From contig OY282374.1 in NCBI GenBank assembly GCA_958295815.1, positions 124,001 through 188,000 of the forward strand: 64,000 bases of DNA, written 5' to 3'. Of this stretch, positions 1 to 10,137 are shown piece after piece. The position numbers and the translations under genes are program-made. The stretch comes from Candidatus Poribacteria bacterium. GTDB taxonomy: Bacteria > Poribacteria > WGA-4E > WGA-3G. The notes beneath the pieces are model-generated. The model was not told where the DNA came from. It ran no database searches and was given only the letters and a program-made list of their open reading frames with translations. Positions within the stretch are counted from its first letter, which is position 1. Each line of letters begins with the position of its first letter.

Positions 1-3000
1 TTACGCCAGAAGCGAGGGCAGCCTTTCAATATGCAGTTGACATCTGGGCTTCATTTATCCAATCACCTGTACCGATCCGGATTAATGCGGAGTTTATAAA
101 CTTTGGTGGGTCTTTTAGTTTGGGATATGCCCGTAGCCTAAACCAATTTTCTCCCACATCAGAAGAACTGTGGCACCCTGTAGCACTTGCTAATAAGATT
201 GCAGAACGGGACTTGGATGTTTTTGGATTTGACATGGAAGTAACTCTCAACAATCACGCCAATGTAGGCTGGTATTTTGGCACTAATGGCAACACACCAG
301 CGGGTCAATTTGACTTCGTTACTGTCGTGCTGCATGAAATTGGCCACGGTCTCGGTTTTTATAGTGAAGCTAATGACACTTTCGATGTTAACCATCCTGT
401 CATGGCTACCATGGGGAAGCTTAGGTCAGGAACTCCGAGATATCCATATATCTACGATAGTTTTGTGGTAAATGGATCTGGGACAGCGATTACATCTTTT
501 GATGATCCGTCCGCTGATCTTCTCACACAATATACCAGTGGTAACCTGTTTTGGGATGGGACGCAAGGGAAAGCCGAAAACGATGGATCTCGTCCTAAGC
601 TTTATGCCCCCAGTCCCTGGAGACCAGGTGCAAGTTACTGGCACTTGGATGAGAATACATATCCGGCAGGTGACGTGAATTCTTTAATGACTCCGGGTAT
701 TAGAGGGGCAGAATCGACCCACCACCCTGGTCCCATTATGCTCGGTATGCTTGAGGATATGGGTTGGACGATCAACACACCACCTGCGTTTGCCACAGAA
801 ACCATCACCCGCTCAGTGGCAGAGAATACCGCAGCCGGAGTAAACATCGGTGATGTTGTGTCAGCAACGGATGAAGATAAGAACGATACCTTGACCTATT
901 CCCTCAGGGGGACGGATGCGACATCGTTTGCTATTGAAAGCACAACCGGACAGTTAAGGACATTAGCAGCTCTTAACTACGAGGTCAAAGATGCCTATAC
1001 CTTAACAGTCGTTGTTGACGATGATGTCGCCGAAGATACGATTGAGGTCACGATTAACATCACCGATGTAAACGATCCACCGATGTTCCCAACAGACAGC
1101 ACGACTCTCGAAATAGTGGAGGGGACGTCAGCAAATCAAAATATTGGCATACCCGTGGTGGCGACAGACGAAGACCCTGACGACCCTGCCTTAACCTATA
1201 GCCTGGGTGGCACTGACGCAGGGTCCTTTAGCATTGACGAGGGGACAGGACAGTTAAAAACCAAATCCGTTCTCAACTATGACACCCAGAGCAGTTATGA
1301 GATAACCGTTATTGCCACGGGTAGTGAAAATCTGACGGGTAGCATCAGCGTGAGTATCAATGTGATAAAGATCGTTGCTTTCACGGATACGGCGTTAGTG
1401 TCTGCGGTTCGAAGTGCGTTGGGTATAGCCTCAGGTGCGTCTATTCTCTCGAATACGCTTGCATCACTTACAAGTTTGACGGCTTCAGCAGATTCCATAA
1501 GCGACCTGACAGGACTCGAATATGCGACAGGTTTGACGAGTTTAGACTTGAGTGATAATGAGATCGTCAATCTCAGTCCGTTGGAGGATTTGAGTAATCT
1601 TGAGACGCTGGATCTCTCGGATAATGACATTGTGAATCTCCGTTATATCAAGGACTTGAGCAGTCTTGAGACGCTAAATCTCTCAGGTAATGATATTGTG
1701 AATCTATCACATCTCTCCGGTTTGAGTAGTCTTGAAACATTAGATCTGTCGGATAATGAGATAATAGATGTATCGTCCTTGCAGGATATGGACAGTCTGA
1801 CGACTTTGGATCTGAGTGGGAATACGGGTATAACGAATCCAGATGAGCTCTACCACCTCGAACAAGGTGGGACGACGATAACACTACCACCGGGCATTGA
1901 GATCCCTGATGCCGTAGCGTTCACGGATGCCAACTTAGAGACGGCAGTTAAAAGTGCACTGGGAATAGCCAGCGCCGATCCAGTCTTAGAGACCGATATT
2001 ACAACCCTGACCAGCTTTACTGCCACGCGTAAAGGAATCGTCAATTTGATAGGTCTTGAGAAGGCGACAGGTCTAACAACATTAGATTTAGGTAATAATT
2101 CGATCGTCAACTTGAATCCACTTTCAGGTTTGAGTCGTTTGAAGCGTTTGGATTTAGATGCTAATGAAATTGAGAATGTAGTGCCGCTGCGGAATCTGAG
2201 TAGTCTTGAGCGTTTGGATTTAGATGCTAATGAGATCGAGAATGTGTCAGCGTTATCGGGTTTGAGTAGTTTGAAGCGTTTGGAGTTACGAGATAACGAT
2301 ATAATGGATGCCAAACCGCTATCAACAATGACGCATCTGACGCATCTGTATCTAAGTGGCAATGAGAATCTTACGAATGTCAAGTACCTTGTCAAACTCA
2401 CCGACACGACGATAGACATAGACCTTCCTGATCCGGTTAATGTTCCCGATACGAACTTAGCCTCGGCACTACGAACAGCCCTGAGTATACCGTCGGGTGA
2501 TTCTATCTTCCCGGAGGACATGGAGACGCTGACGACGTTCACCGCATCGAATAAGAGTATCGTCACACTCACAGGTCTTGAGAAGGCGATGGGTCTAACA
2601 ACATTAGACTTGGGTGATAATTCGATTGTCAACCTGAGTCCACTTTCAGGATTAACAAGTTTGACGCGTTTGGATTTAGCGGATAATGATATTGAGAATG
2701 TAGCACATTTGAGTAATCTGAGTAATCTTGAGCGTTTGGATTTAGATGCTAATGAGATCGAGAATGTCTCGTCGCTATCAGGTTTGAGTAGTTTGAAGCG
2801 TTTGGAGTTACGAGATAACGATATATTGGATGCCAAACCGCTATCCTCGATGACGCATCTGACGCATCTGTATCTCCGCGGTAATGATAATCTTAGTAAT
2901 ATCAAATACCTTGTAAAACTGACGACTACGACTGTGGATATAGACCTTCCTGATCCCGTTAGTATTCCCGATACGAACTTAGCATCTGCTCTGCGAAGTG

Positions 3001-6000
3001 CACTGAGTATACCCACCAGCGACGCTATCTTTCGAGAAGAGATGGAGACGCTAACGACGTTCAGCGCATCAAATAAAAGTATCGTCAGGCTCACGGGTCT
3101 CGAAGCAGCGACAGAGTTAACGAGTTTGACGCTCTCGGAGAATGATATTGTAAATCTGAGTCCTCTGGAGGATTTGAGTAATCTTGAGACGCTGGATCTC
3201 TCGTATAATGATATTGTGGATCTCCGCTACCTCAAAGACTTGGGCAGTCTTGAGACGCTGGATCTCTCAGAGAATGATATTGTGAATCTGTCCCATCTCT
3301 CCGGTTTGAGTAGTTTTGAAACTTTGGATCTGTCGGATAATGAGATAACAGATGTATCACCGTTGCGGGATATGAGCAGTCTAACGACGTTGGATATGAG
3401 CGGAAATACAGGTATAACGAATCCAGAGGAGCTCTACTACCTCGAACAAGGTGGGACGAGTATAACGTTACCAGATGGCATTGAGATTCCCGATGCGGTG
3501 GTGTTTACAGATGACAACTTGGAAACAGCCGTTAAAAGTGCGCTCCGTATAGCCAGCGCCGATCCAGTCTTAGAGACGGATATTACAACCCTCACCAGTT
3601 TCACAGCGACGCGTAAATCAATAGTCAATTTGACGGGTCTTGAGAAGGCGACGAGTTTAACGAGTTTGGATTTGGGCAATAATGCGATCGTGGATCTGAG
3701 TCCACTGTCAGGATTGACGCGTCTAACAAGTTTAGATTTAGCATATAACCAGATTGTGGTTTTGAGTCCGCTTTCAGGTTTGACGAGTCTTGCGAGTTTG
3801 TATTTAGATAAGAATAAGATTGAGAATGTCTCTGCCTTATCAAGTGTGAGCAGTTTAACGCGTTTGGATCTTCGAAATAACGATGTTATGGATGCCAGAC
3901 CTCTGTCAACAATGACGCACCTGACGCATCTGTATCTGGCTGGTAATGATAATCTTAGTAATATCAAATACCTTGTAAAACTGACGACCACGACTGTGGA
4001 TATAGACCTTCCTGATCCGGTTAGTATTCCCGATACGAACTTAGCATCTGCTCTGCGAAGTGCACTGAGTATACCCATCAGCGACGCTATCTTTCCAGAA
4101 GAGATGGAGACGCTAACAACATTCAGCGCATCAAATAAAAGTATCGTCAGGCTCACGGGTCTTGAGAAGGCGACAGCACTAACGAGTTTGACGCTCTCGG
4201 AGAATGATATTGTAAATCTGAGTCCACTGTCGAAATTAAATAGTCTTGAGACGCTGGATTTATCGGATAATGATATTGTGGATCTCCGTTATCTCAGGGA
4301 CTTAATCGGTCTTGAGACGCTAAATCTATCGGATAATGATATTGTGAATCTATCAAATATTTCAGTTTTGAGTGTCTTGACGGATTTGAATTTGTCGAAT
4401 AATTCGATAACAAATGTGACGGCACTGTCAGGGTTGACGAATCTGACGCTGTTGAACCTAACTGGCAACTCGGGTATAACCAATCCCGGAGCACTCTACG
4501 GACTCAAGCAAAGCGGTACGACGATAATAGGTGTTGATGTCCCGGATGCGGTGGAGTTCCCGGATACGAATTTAGCATCAGCGGTGAGAATTGCCCTGAG
4601 AATAGCGACTGTGGATCCGATTTTAGAGGATGTGCTTGCGACCCTGACAAGGCTAACCGCCACGCGTAAATCGATCGTCAATTTGACGGGCCTTGAGCAA
4701 GCGACAGGTTTAACAACATTAGACTTGGGTGATAATGCGATCATCAATCTGAACCCACTTTTAGGTTTGACGACTTTGACGACCTTGGATTTGGCGGATA
4801 ATGAAATTGAGAATGTATCAGCACTTCAAAATTTGAGGAATCTTGAGAGTTTGGATTTAGATGGTAATGAGATTGAGAATGTATCAGCGTTATCAGGTTT
4901 GAGTCGTTTGACGAGTTTGGAGTTACGAGATAACGATATCGGAGATGTTACGTCGTTGTCAACAATGACACATCTAACGCATCTGTATCTTCGAGGTAAT
5001 GAGAGTCTTACAAATATCAAACGCCTCTTAAACCTCACGAGCACGACTGTAGATATAGTCCTTCCTGACGCAGTTGATATTCTCGATACCAATTTAGCAT
5101 CAGCCTTACGAAGTGCGCTGGGTTTACTCACCGATGACCCTATCCTCCCTGAAGAGATAGAACAATTAACAAATCTGACGGTTTCGGGACGCAATATAGC
5201 TGACTTAACAGGACTTGAGACAGCGACAGGTTTGACGAACTTAACGCTCTCGAACAATGCCATCGTCGATCTTGATCCACTTTCGGATTTGACGCGTCTA
5301 ACGGATTTGAATCTCAGTGATAACCAGATTGAAGATCTCACACCACTGGAAGCGTTGACGAGCCTTCAGACATTGGACTTACGAAATAATCTAATAACGG
5401 ATGTCGCCCCCTTGGCAGAACTCACGAGTCTGACATTGTTGCAACTCGCCGGTAATAGTATCACGAATCCCGGAGCACTCTATAGACTCAAGCGAGACGG
5501 GACGACGATAACAGGTGTTGTTATCCCCGATGACGTGGTGTTTGATGATGCGAACTTAGAAGCTGCAGTGAAACTGGCACTGCGGATAGCAGACACAGCT
5601 CCTATCTTACCCGACGAAATGGCGACGTTGACGCGTTTAACAGCCTCGAATAAGTCAATCACCTCGTTGGGAGGACTTGAAGATGCGGGTCGGTTGGAAA
5701 CATTGGATGTCGGTCAGAATGAGATATCGGATCTCACGCCGCTCACGGGTTTGACGAACCTTGAGGTATTAGATTTGGCGGATAATGGTATAACGAATAT
5801 CTCGGCACTCTCGAACTTGGCGAACCTTGAGCGACTGGATCTTCAGAATAACGATGTGACCGATACAGCACTTCTATCGGATATGACGCATCTGAGGTAT
5901 CTGTATGTGCGTGGCAATGAGAATCTTGCCAGCCTTAAGGAACTGGTAAAACTCAAGGAAGCGGGAACTGTAGTAGACATTACACTACCCAAGCCTGTGA

Positions 6001-9000
6001 ACATTCCTGATGATAACTTGAAAGATGCTCTCCAAATCGCGCTGAGCCTCGAAACCGATGACCCGATCTTTCCAGAGGATATGCTGAACTTACAAACGTT
6101 CGAGGCGTCGAACCCCGTAGATGGCGAGGAGATCGTCACCCTCACGGGTCTTGAAACCGCGACCAACTTGACGAGATTGAATCTTTCAGGTAATGAGATA
6201 TCGAGTATAAGTCTAGTGTCAAAACTCACGCGTCTGACGGATTTGAATCTATCGGGTAATCAGATATCGAGTATAAGTTCGTTATCGGGCTTGACGCGTC
6301 TAACGGATTTGAATTTATCGAGTAATAGAATATCGAGTGTGAGTTCATTATCACGCTTGACGGGTCTGACAGCCTTAAATCTTTCCATTAATACGATATC
6401 GAGTGTGAGTTCACTGTCGAACCTAATCAGCCTGACGAGTTTGGATCTGTCGACTAATCGCGTTACGAACGTTCTACCGTTGCAGGTTTTGAGCAGTCTG
6501 CGAACGTTGAATCTCTTGGGCAATGCTGGTATAACGAATATAGAGGTGTTGTATAAACTCCAGCAGGGCGGAACGAATATAACGCCTCCGACGAATATGA
6601 GAGTTCCGACGGATGCGGATATAGTGTCATTCAACAATGCCGCCTTAGAAACAGCAGTGCGAAGTGCGCTGCGAATATCGACGGGCTATCCAGTCTTAAA
6701 GCGCAAAATATCGGAGTTGGCGCGTCTAACAGTCACCCATAAAGAGATTGTGGATTTGATAGGTCTTGAAGAAGCAACGAATTTGACGACGTTGGATTTA
6801 GGCAATAATGCGATCGTGAATCTGAGTCCACTTCAGAATCTGAGTAGTCTTGTGAAGTTGGATTTAGCCGATAACGCTATAACCGAATTCACAGCGCTGA
6901 CGGGTTTGAGTATTCTTGTGGATTTGGATTTAGATGGCAATGAGATAGTGAGTTTGCCGGAAAATCTGACGGGTCTGAGTAGTCTTGTGACGTTGGATTT
7001 GGCAGATAATAATATTGAGAATGTATTATCGCTATCGGGTCTAAGTGTTCTCAAGACGTTGGATCTGCGAGATAATAGTAGCTCGGATGCTAAAGATAAC
7101 GATGTCAGAGATATTACACCAGTATCAGGTTTGTTGCTGAAGGCGTTGTATCTTCGTGGTAATGAGAACCTAATCAATGATCTGAGTGCGTCAGGACAGT
7201 TGTCGAACGCCAGAGTTCTCGTAAAACTCAAGGCGATCCACCGGACGAGTATCGATATAACGCTACCGAGATCAGTGACGTTCCAAGATGATAACTTAGT
7301 GTCGCTACTGCGAAACCGACTGCGTTTAGAATCCGATGACCCGATTTTCCCCGAAGAGATGGAGACGTTAACATCGTTTGATGCCTCAAACCCCGTAGAT
7401 GGCGAGGAGATCGTCACCCTCACGGGTCTTGAAACCGCGACCAACTTGACGAGTTTGAATCTCTCAGGTAATGAGATATCAAGTCTGAGTCCGCTGTCGA
7501 GTTTGGCCAATGTTCAATCTCGGAATAATTTAGGTCCACTGACGGATTTGGATCTTTCGCAGAATAAAATATCGAGTATAAGTTCGTTATCGAATTTGAC
7601 GCGTCTGACGGATTTGGATCTATCAGGTAATAAAATATCGAGTGTAAGTTCTCTATCACGCTTGACGCGTCTGACAGACTTAAATCTTTCCACCAATACG
7701 ATATCGAGTCTGACCTCGCTATCGAACCTAATCAATCTGACGTCTTTGGATTTATCTACCAATGGTATTAGGGATGTGTTGCCACTACAGGGTTTGATCC
7801 ATCTGCAGAGGTTACATCTCTCCGGCAATGACGATCTCACAGAAGAAAAAGCGTCAGTGTTGTATAAGTTGGAGCAGGCGAATCCATCTATAACGATAAC
7901 GTTGCCAGGGAGTATAACGCTTCCAACGAATGTTGTGGTATTCAATAATGCCAACTTAGAAGCCGCCGTGAGAAGTGCGCTTCGAATATCGACAGGCTAT
8001 CCAGTCTTAAAGAGTAAAATAACGGAGTTGACGCGTCTAATAGTCACCCGTAAAGAGATTGTGGATTTGACAGGTCTTGAAGAAGCAACTGGATTGACGA
8101 CATTGGGTTTGGGGCAGAATGCTATAGAGAATATCGGTCCGTTGTCGAGTTTGACAAACCTTGAAACGTTGGATTTGGGACAGAATGCTATAAAAAATAT
8201 CGGTCCGCTGTCGAGTTTGAGTCGTCTTGTGAGTTTGGATTTGGCGGATAATGAAATTGAGAATGTATCATCGCTATCGGGTCTAAGTGGTCTCAAGACG
8301 TTGGATCTGCGAGATAATAGTAGCTCGGATGCTAAAGATAACGATGTAGGAGATGCCACACCGCTAAAGGATTTGACGAGTCTAAGGAACATCTATCTCC
8401 ACGGCAATGACAATATTAGGAATCTGGAATGGCTCGGTGCGCTTGTAAATCTGAGATCGGATATTCGATTACCAGATGTCGTGGGTATCCCGGATACAAA
8501 CTTGGATAGTGCCGTACGCACGGCACTGCGGATAGCTGGAAATACTGTGTCAAACGATTTACCGATGTCAGAGGAGTTGTTGGAAAGTTTAGAGACCTTA
8601 ACCGCATCGAACAGAAGTATAGAGGACCTAACTGGCTGTGAACACATGACAGGATTGACATCGCTGGATTTACGAAACAATCAGATAACGGATGTCACGC
8701 CGTTGTCGAGGTTGTATTCCCTTGAGACGTTGCAGGTGTCAGGTAATGGGATTTTGGACACTTCTGTGCTCCGCGAGTTAGAACGTCGCGGCACGAATAT
8801 TGATATTACGATATACCGCTATCCGTTCTGGGATGTGAATCAAGATGGTAGCGTAGATGAAGAAGATGTGTTTTTGATTACTTTAACGATCACAGGAGAA
8901 TCACCGGATGTCAACGGGGATGGTAGTGTAGATGGGGATGATGAAACGGCAGCAGATGCGAATAAAGACGGCAGTGTTGATACCGGTGACCTTCTATTGG

Positions 9001-9491
9001 TCTTTGAGAAACAGGATCGTCCAGTGAATCTCGGCGCACCGTTGCTGAGTGTGGGCTTGGACTGGGAGTTGCTTGAGCGAATAGATGCGAGTCGGCTGCG
9101 AGTGCAATTAGATATTCTACGTATGACGAATGATGGAACACCACAACATCAGCAAGTGGTTGTGTTTCTCCAAACGATTTTGGTAGCGATTCAACCGAAT
9201 CAGACTTTGCTCTTAGCGAACTACCCAAATCCGTTGAATCCAGAGACGTGGATTCCGTATCAGTTAGCACGCGATAGTCATGTCCGTATTACAATTTATG
9301 ATATGCAAGGTGCGATAATCCGTCGTTTAGAGTTGGGTTATCGTGCCGAGGGGTATTATCGTATCCGTAGCCGCGCGGCGTATTGGGATGGTCGCAACGA
9401 AATCGGCGAGCGCGTCGCAAGCGGTATCTACTTCTACCAACTCGAAACAGACGATGTATCGCTCCTACGAAAAATGGTAATTTTGAAGTAA
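1..9491 (+). CDS. Giant secreted LRR/cadherin/metalloprotease-like protein (5' end cut by window)
   Basis: Open frame runs from base 3 to the stop at 9491 (about 3,162 residues); the true start lies upstream, because the first codons match residues after the signal region of the neighbouring paralog. Order of domains: metalloprotease-like region with HEIGHGLGF (base 333), two cadherin-like domains (about 781-1360; SATDEDKND, NDPPMF), 14 blocks of leucine-rich repeats (about 1370-8800; LDLSDNEI-type units), a dockerin-like segment with three calcium loops (about 8826-9020; DVNQDGSVDEED, DVNGDGSVDGDD, DANKDGSVDTGD), and a FlgD-like sorting domain (NYPNPLNPETW to the end). The role is inferred to be a cell-surface or released adhesin or protein-binding hydrolase. 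Each LRR block opens with a helical cap (DTNLASALRSAL-type) and closes with a LY-L-QGGTTI-type turn. Family is clear; activity is not, since the third zinc ligand of metzincins is not where expected. Confidence 0.9.
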   Translation, partial: TPEARAAFQYAVDIWASFIQSPVPIRINAEFINFGGSFSLGYARSLNQFSPTSEELWHPVALANKIAERDLDVFGFDMEVTLNNHANVGWYFGTNGNTPAGQFDFVTVVLHEIGHGLGFYSEANDTFDVNHPVMATMGKLRSGTPRYPYIYDSFVVNGSGTAITSFDDPSADLLTQYTSGNLFWDGTQGKAENDGSRPKLYAPSPWRPGASYWHLDENTYPAGDVNSLMTPGIRGAESTHHPGPIMLGMLEDMGWTINTPPAFATETITRSVAENTAAGVNIGDVVSATDEDKNDTLTYSLRGTDATSFAIESTTGQLRTLAALNYEVKDAYTLTVVVDDDVAEDTIEVTINITDVNDPPMFPTDSTTLEIVEGTSANQNIGIPVVATDEDPDDPALTYSLGGTDAGSFSIDEGTGQLKTKSVLNYDTQSSYEITVIATGSENLTGSISVSINVIKIVAFTDTALVSAVRSALGIASGASILSNTLASLTSLTASADSISDLTGLEYATGLTSLDLSDNEIVNLSPLEDLSNLETLDLSDNDIVNLRYIKDLSSLETLNLSGNDIVNLSHLSGLSSLETLDLSDNEIIDVSSLQDMDSLTTLDLSGNTGITNPDELYHLEQGGTTITLPPGIEIPDAVAFTDANLETAVKSALGIASADPVLETDITTLTSFTATRKGIVNLIGLEKATGLTTLDLGNNSIVNLNPLSGLSRLKRLDLDANEIENVVPLRNLSSLERLDLDANEIENVSALSGLSSLKRLELRDNDIMDAKPLSTMTHLTHLYLSGNENLTNVKYLVKLTDTTIDIDLPDPVNVPDTNLASALRTALSIPSGDSIFPEDMETLTTFTASNKSIVTLTGLEKAMGLTTLDLGDNSIVNLSPLSGLTSLTRLDLADNDIENVAHLSNLSNLERLDLDANEIENVSSLSGLSSLKRLELRDNDILDAKPLSSMTHLTHLYLRGNDNLSNIKYLVKLTTTTVDIDLPDPVSIPDTNLASALRSALSIPTSDAIFREEMETLTTFSASNKSIVRLTGLEAATELTSLTLSENDIVNLSPLEDLSNLETLDLSYNDIVDLRYLKDLGSLETLDLSENDIVNLSHLSGLSSFETLDLSDNEITDVSPLRDMSSLTTLDMSGNTGITNPEELYYLEQGGTSITLPDGIEIPDAVVFTDDNLETAVKSALRIASADPVLETDITTLTSFTATRKSIVNLTGLEKATSLTSLDLGNNAIVDLSPLSGLTRLTSLDLAYNQIVVLSPLSGLTSLASLYLDKNKIENVSALSSVSSLTRLDLRNNDVMDARPLSTMTHLTHLYLAGNDNLSNIKYLVKLTTTTVDIDLPDPVSIPDTNLASALRSALSIPISDAIFPEEMETLTTFSASNKSIVRLTGLEKATALTSLTLSENDIVNLSPLSKLNSLETLDLSDNDIVDLRYLRDLIGLETLNLSDNDIVNLSNISVLSVLTDLNLSNNSITNVTALSGLTNLTLLNLTGNSGITNPGALYGLKQSGTTIIGVDVPDAVEFPDTNLASAVRIALRIATVDPILEDVLATLTRLTATRKSIVNLTGLEQATGLTTLDLGDNAIINLNPLLGLTTLTTLDLADNEIENVSALQNLRNLESLDLDGNEIENVSALSGLSRLTSLELRDNDIGDVTSLSTMTHLTHLYLRGNESLTNIKRLLNLTSTTVDIVLPDAVDILDTNLASALRSALGLLTDDPILPEEIEQLTNLTVSGRNIADLTGLETATGLTNLTLSNNAIVDLDPLSDLTRLTDLNLSDNQIEDLTPLEALTSLQTLDLRNNLITDVAPLAELTSLTLLQLAGNSITNPGALYRLKRDGTTITGVVIPDDVVFDDANLEAAVKLALRIADTAPILPDEMATLTRLTASNKSITSLGGLEDAGRLETLDVGQNEISDLTPLTGLTNLEVLDLADNGITNISALSNLANLERLDLQNNDVTDTALLSDMTHLRYLYVRGNENLASLKELVKLKEAGTVVDITLPKPVNIPDDNLKDALQIALSLETDDPIFPEDMLNLQTFEASNPVDGEEIVTLTGLETATNLTRLNLSGNEISSISLVSKLTRLTDLNLSGNQISSISSLSGLTRLTDLNLSSNRISSVSSLSRLTGLTALNLSINTISSVSSLSNLISLTSLDLSTNRVTNVLPLQVLSSLRTLNLLGNAGITNIEVLYKLQQGGTNITPPTNMRVPTDADIVSFNNAALETAVRSALRISTGYPVLKRKISELARLTVTHKEIVDLIGLEEATNLTTLDLGNNAIVNLSPLQNLSSLVKLDLADNAITEFTALTGLSILVDLDLDGNEIVSLPENLTGLSSLVTLDLADNNIENVLSLSGLSVLKTLDLRDNSSSDAKDNDVRDITPVSGLLLKALYLRGNENLINDLSASGQLSNARVLVKLKAIHRTSIDITLPRSVTFQDDNLVSLLRNRLRLESDDPIFPEEMETLTSFDASNPVDGEEIVTLTGLETATNLTSLNLSGNEISSLSPLSSLANVQSRNNLGPLTDLDLSQNKISSISSLSNLTRLTDLDLSGNKISSVSSLSRLTRLTDLNLSTNTISSLTSLSNLINLTSLDLSTNGIRDVLPLQGLIHLQRLHLSGNDDLTEEKASVLYKLEQANPSITITLPGSITLPTNVVVFNNANLEAAVRSALRISTGYPVLKSKITELTRLIVTRKEIVDLTGLEEATGLTTLGLGQNAIENIGPLSSLTNLETLDLGQNAIKNIGPLSSLSRLVSLDLADNEIENVSSLSGLSGLKTLDLRDNSSSDAKDNDVGDATPLKDLTSLRNIYLHGNDNIRNLEWLGALVNLRSDIRLPDVVGIPDTNLDSAVRTALRIAGNTVSNDLPMSEELLESLETLTASNRSIEDLTGCEHMTGLTSLDLRNNQITDVTPLSRLYSLETLQVSGNGILDTSVLRELERRGTNIDITIYRYPFWDVNQDGSVDEEDVFLITLTITGESPDVNGDGSVDGDDETAADANKDGSVDTGDLLLVFEKQDRPVNLGAPLLSVGLDWELLERIDASRLRVQLDILRMTNDGTPQHQQVVVFLQTILVAIQPNQTLLLANYPNPLNPETWIPYQLARDSHVRITIYDMQGAIIRRLELGYRAEGYYRIRSRAAYWDGRNEIGERVASGIYFYQLETDDVSLLRKMVILK

Positions 9492-9671
9492 CCTATCACC
9501 TATTTATATCTCACCTATCGCGACTTCACCACGCTCCTGATCACGACAGTTGATCCCACTATCTTGGGAATCCTTGAATCCTGAGAATCCTAGTTGTGAC
9601 AATCCATCACTAACCACTAAACGCCATTCCTCCAACAACTTATGACCCATAACCTACAACCCGTAACCTGT

Positions 9672-9696
9672 GTAGGAGCGACTTCCCGGTCGCGAC
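9672..9696 (+). repeat. Dispersed hairpin repeat, copy 1 (GTAGGAGCGA type)
   Basis: GTAGGAGCGAC followed by TTCCCG and GTCGCGAC. The core GCGAC...GTCGC forms a hairpin (9678-9693). A second copy lies at 62141-62165 with the same outer bases and a paired change in the stem. Confidence 0.6.
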
Positions 9697-9970
9697 GCTA
9701 TATTCCCAAAAAGTGCCCGGTTCAACAAGTCAATTTTTGTAAAATATATGCAAATCGTGTGATTTATTCTGCAATTTTTGCGTGTTTTCAGTAGAGAAAG
9801 GATTATGGACAAGTTTCTATTGCCTTAGCAATACAATTTTTATGAATAAAATGAATGCTGGCGCGCATTTTAAGAAACTAAGTCTGTACCAGTGTTTTAG
9901 ATGATTGGAAAGACATATCTGTCTGGAATTTCAAGGGTTTTGATACAAATATTTCAGTCTTTTAGAAATA

Positions 9971-9987
9971 TTGGCACAGAACTTGCT
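9971..9987 (+). promoter_or_regulatory. Sigma-54 (RpoN) type -24/-12 promoter
   Basis: TTGGCACAGAACTTGCT matches the sigma-54 consensus TTGGCAC-N5-TTGCT with invariant GG (9973-9974) and GC (9985-9986) at the right spacing. Transcription would begin near 9998, leaving a 5' leader of about 140 bases before the ATG at 10138. Such promoters need an AAA+ enhancer-binding activator; none is encoded in this window. The match is direct; use in vivo is inferred. Confidence 0.6.
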
Positions 9988-10137
9988 AAATAGTCATAGT
10001 GGTGTTATTAAATTTTTTTATAATAAATTATAAATAATGAATAAATATTTCAATATACCAGACGCGTATTCGGCGTTGATTTGCGCGTATCCGGTGTTGA
10101 TTCACACTTCTCAGATTTATATTTTCCCAGCTTAAGT

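Larger units (their letters stand above)
9492..10137. other. Intergenic region between the two giant genes
   Basis: About 650 bases without a credible gene. It holds a dispersed hairpin repeat (9672-9696), short AATCCT-type repeats near 9570-9592, AT-rich sequence from about 9720, and a sigma-54-like promoter (9971-9987) about 150 bases before the start of the downstream giant gene. The 3' end of the upstream gene shows no classic hairpin plus T-run terminator that I could find. Confidence 0.6.

Noticed and set aside
1850..3094. 414-codon open frame on the minus strand inside the first giant gene, and similar ones at 3437-4156, 6833-7510 and 17091-17600
   Set aside because: They mirror the LRR repeats. 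Biased codon use keeps the reverse frame open; there is no ribosome site and the translation is repetitive Ser/Val/Leu/Lys text with no family match.
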